Shown here: piece by piece, positions 51,423-52,573 of the stretch
Layout: each line of letters opens with the position of its first letter
Numbering within the stretch: position 1 is the first letter of the stretch
Assembly: GCA_016786925.1 (NCBI GenBank)
Contig: JAEUTU010000021.1
Span: 1-52,573 of the forward strand
DNA length: 52,573 nt
Direction: 5' to 3'
Origin: Bacteroidia bacterium
GTDB lineage: Bacteria > Bacteroidota > Bacteroidia > 2-12-FULL-35-15
The notes under the pieces: generated by a model
Told to the model about the DNA's origin: nothing
The model's input: only the letters and a program-made list of their open reading frames with translations
Database searches by the model: none
Position numbers and translations under genes: made by a program

Positions 51423-51430
51423 CAAATATA
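51423..51430 (-). promoter_or_regulatory. Candidate -7 box for the NTR-like lipoprotein
   Basis: The minus strand reads TATATTTG, 14 bases before the ATG at 51408, predicting a leader of about 7 bases. It lies just downstream of the terminator of the previous unit. Confidence 0.4.
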
Positions 51431-51440
51431 CTTAAATAAA

Positions 51441-51467
51441 AAAGCTTCTGAAAAATCCAGAAGCTTT
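51441..51467 (-). terminator. Terminator after the DUF4412-like gene pair
   Basis: A 10-bp stem (51441-51450 with 51458-51467) with a 7-base loop and a T-tract on the minus strand lies 20 bases after the stop at 51488. Confidence 0.85.
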
Positions 51468-51487
51468 GTATTGTAGAGCAAAACAAT

Positions 51488-52168
51488 TTACTTCCCTCCC
51501 ATTTTCATCATTGCATTCTGCAATTCTTCCATAGTTGTTTCTGTATAACCTTCTTTTGAAATTTCGAATTTAGAATCAGGCACGGTTTCTTTATTCACCT
51601 TAGTTGCTGTAAATTTCATCTTCATTCCTTTCTGATCGATCACATATTCCAATGGAAAACCTTTTAACCCTTTGTAAACACTTTTCACATCAGTTGTTGG
51701 AATTTCTTCTGTATAGTAAACATTCAATGTTTCTTCTTTGCCATCTTTTGTCTTAAGCGTTACTTCAGCTTTCTTGCATTTATAACCAGCCACTTCTTTG
51801 GTTTCATCAGTGTATTTGATCTTCATTTCGGGAGCTTTCTCTTCCTCTTTTTTAATATCATTCTCATTCATTTTGATCAAATACTTCATACCCATAATAT
51901 CCATGTAAGTAGATACGGTTTTTGTTTTTGCATCTGAAATGGAGATGGTACTTTGCATAGGCATATTCATATCCATTCTTCTTTTTTCTCCTTTTATGTA
52001 TGAAATAGCTTCTGAACCTTTGAACATTGCTAATGCTTCTGGAGGAAGCCCTGAGCCTTCGAAAGATATAGAATAAGTAACAGAACCCTCGAAACCGGAA
52101 ACGAATTTAAAACTGTATGATATCACACTTAGTGCAACAAGCATACATAATGCTATAGTTTTCTTCAT
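51488..52168 (-). CDS. DUF4412-like exported protein
   Basis: A 226-residue exported protein with a signal peptide (ending ISYSF). Residues about 27-100 form a beta sheet (FEGSVTYSISFEGSGLP, QSTISISDAKTKTVSTYMD). The conserved part reads YTDETKEVAGYKCKKAEV, then VYYTEEIPTTD and FPLEYVIDQKGMKMKFTA, as in DUF4412/GLPGLI-type Bacteroidota proteins. The function is unknown. The next upstream gene, 12 bases away, encodes a paralogue, so the two form an operon of a tandem duplicate. Confidence 0.75.
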   Translation of the reverse strand: MKKTIALCMLVALSVISYSFKFVSGFEGSVTYSISFEGSGLPPEALAMFKGSEAISYIKGEKRRMDMNMPMQSTISISDAKTKTVSTYMDIMGMKYLIKMNENDIKKEEEKAPEMKIKYTDETKEVAGYKCKKAEVTLKTKDGKEETLNVYYTEEIPTTDVKSVYKGLKGFPLEYVIDQKGMKMKFTATKVNKETVPDSKFEISKEGYTETTMEELQNAMMKMGGK

Positions 52169-52180
52169 AAGATATATTGT

Positions 52181-52573
52181 TTATTGTAACCCTTCGAAAA
52201 GCTCATTCATCTCTTGTTGAGAGATTGGCTTATAATCGGTTGGAAGTTCGAAAGTAGAGTCTTCAATCTCTTCAGGCTTTACCATTTTTGCTGTAAAACG
52301 CATTTCCAAACCAAATTTTTTCAATTGATATTCCATCAAAACACCATCTATCATATTGTATGGATTTGCAAAATTCGGATTTTTGATATCCAATTCATCA
52401 GTATAAAAAATATCGAATTCAGTACCAAACTCATCTTTCAGCTTCACATGTGCTTTTTTGCAATTATAACCTGCGATCACTTTCATTTCCTTAGTTGGAA
52501 TGATCTCCATTGCATATTGTTCATTCTCTTTCTTTATTTCAGCCTCACTTTGAACTAAAGAGAATTTTTTATT
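52181..52573 (-). CDS. DUF4412-like protein (5' end outside the window)
   Basis: The frame stays open from the window edge at 52573, so the start is outside; an internal ATG at 52510 is not the start. About 130 residues are visible. They repeat the pattern of the downstream gene: MKVIAGYNCKKAHVKL, then IFYTDELDI, VLMEYQLKKFGLEMRFTAK and a final LFEGLQ. This supports tandem duplication. The domain in the missing part is likely a beta sheet like that of its partner. Confidence 0.7.
   Translation of the reverse strand, partial: NKKFSLVQSEAEIKKENEQYAMEIIPTKEMKVIAGYNCKKAHVKLKDEFGTEFDIFYTDELDIKNPNFANPYNMIDGVLMEYQLKKFGLEMRFTAKMVKPEEIEDSTFELPTDYKPISQQEMNELFEGLQ

Overview
The window comes from an AT-rich member of the Bacteroidota, probably a gliding or T9SS-bearing lineage. 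The evidence is protein families typical of that phylum: two exported proteins with type IX secretion (T9SS) C-terminal sorting domains and SprB-like repeats, a DUF5723/thrombospondin-3/OmpA fusion, a DUF5916 outer-membrane protein, DUF2490 and DUF4412-like proteins, and an ECF sigma factor with its membrane partner. Candidate promoters fit the Bacteroidota pattern TTG-N19~23-TAnnTTTG, and Shine-Dalgarno sequences are nearly absent. No tRNA, rRNA, CRISPR array, transposase or integrase was seen. Gene density is high and no gap between genes exceeds 300 bases; the largest (22961-23224, 264 bases) holds the hmgA leader and an operon terminator.

Layout. 1-5011 (+): the 3' end of a propeller-like protein, an OmpA-family protein, a lipoprotein and an MBL-fold hydrolase. 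5025-6194 (-): lgt. 6333-16534 (+): two T9SS cargo proteins, a propeller/Y_Y_Y/SpoIIE signalling phosphatase, and aspS. 16584-22960 (-): a lipoprotein, a TPR hybrid histidine kinase, and the tyrosine catabolism pair hmgA-hppD with a four-helix-bundle gene inserted between them. 23225-27621 (-): a compact three-gene operon encoding an SMC ATPase, a kleisin-like protein and a MukE/MksE-like protein. 27805-29136 (-): mtaB. 29272-32999 (+): DUF5916 protein, Rieske protein and a secreted protein. 33022-33837 (-): a TonB-like proline-rich exported protein. 33926-40585 (+): inositol monophosphatase, a 39-codon membrane peptide, a possible caspase-fold protein, tig, clpP, clpX, folA and a lipoprotein. 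40637-41320 (-): an orphan response regulator lacking its phosphoacceptor aspartate. 41442-45543 (+): a small membrane protein, then a SulP anion transporter with two beta-carbonic anhydrases around a DUF2490 protein. 45573-52573 (-): a membrane anti-sigma-like protein, its ECF sigma factor, polA, an acetyltransferase, an NTR/TIMP-like lipoprotein and two tandem DUF4412-like proteins, the last cut by the window edge.

Functional links. hppD and hmgA carry out consecutive steps of tyrosine degradation. tig, clpP and clpX form a protein-folding and quality-control block. SulP plus two carbonic anhydrases looks like an inorganic-carbon uptake and interconversion module. The strongest candidate for an under-described system is the SMC operon: a MukBEF/MksBEF-like complex with the ATPase gene first, a short ATPase (894 residues) and no adjacent TOPRIM nuclease (JetD/MksG). 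Other unusual items are the response regulator with Glu in place of the phosphoacceptor Asp, a secreted protein with a clan-CD-like His/Cys pair coupled to a tiny membrane peptide, a triplicated module in the anti-sigma-like protein, a strong preference for ATC isoleucine codons after G that produces many GATC sites, and very short predicted 5' leaders.
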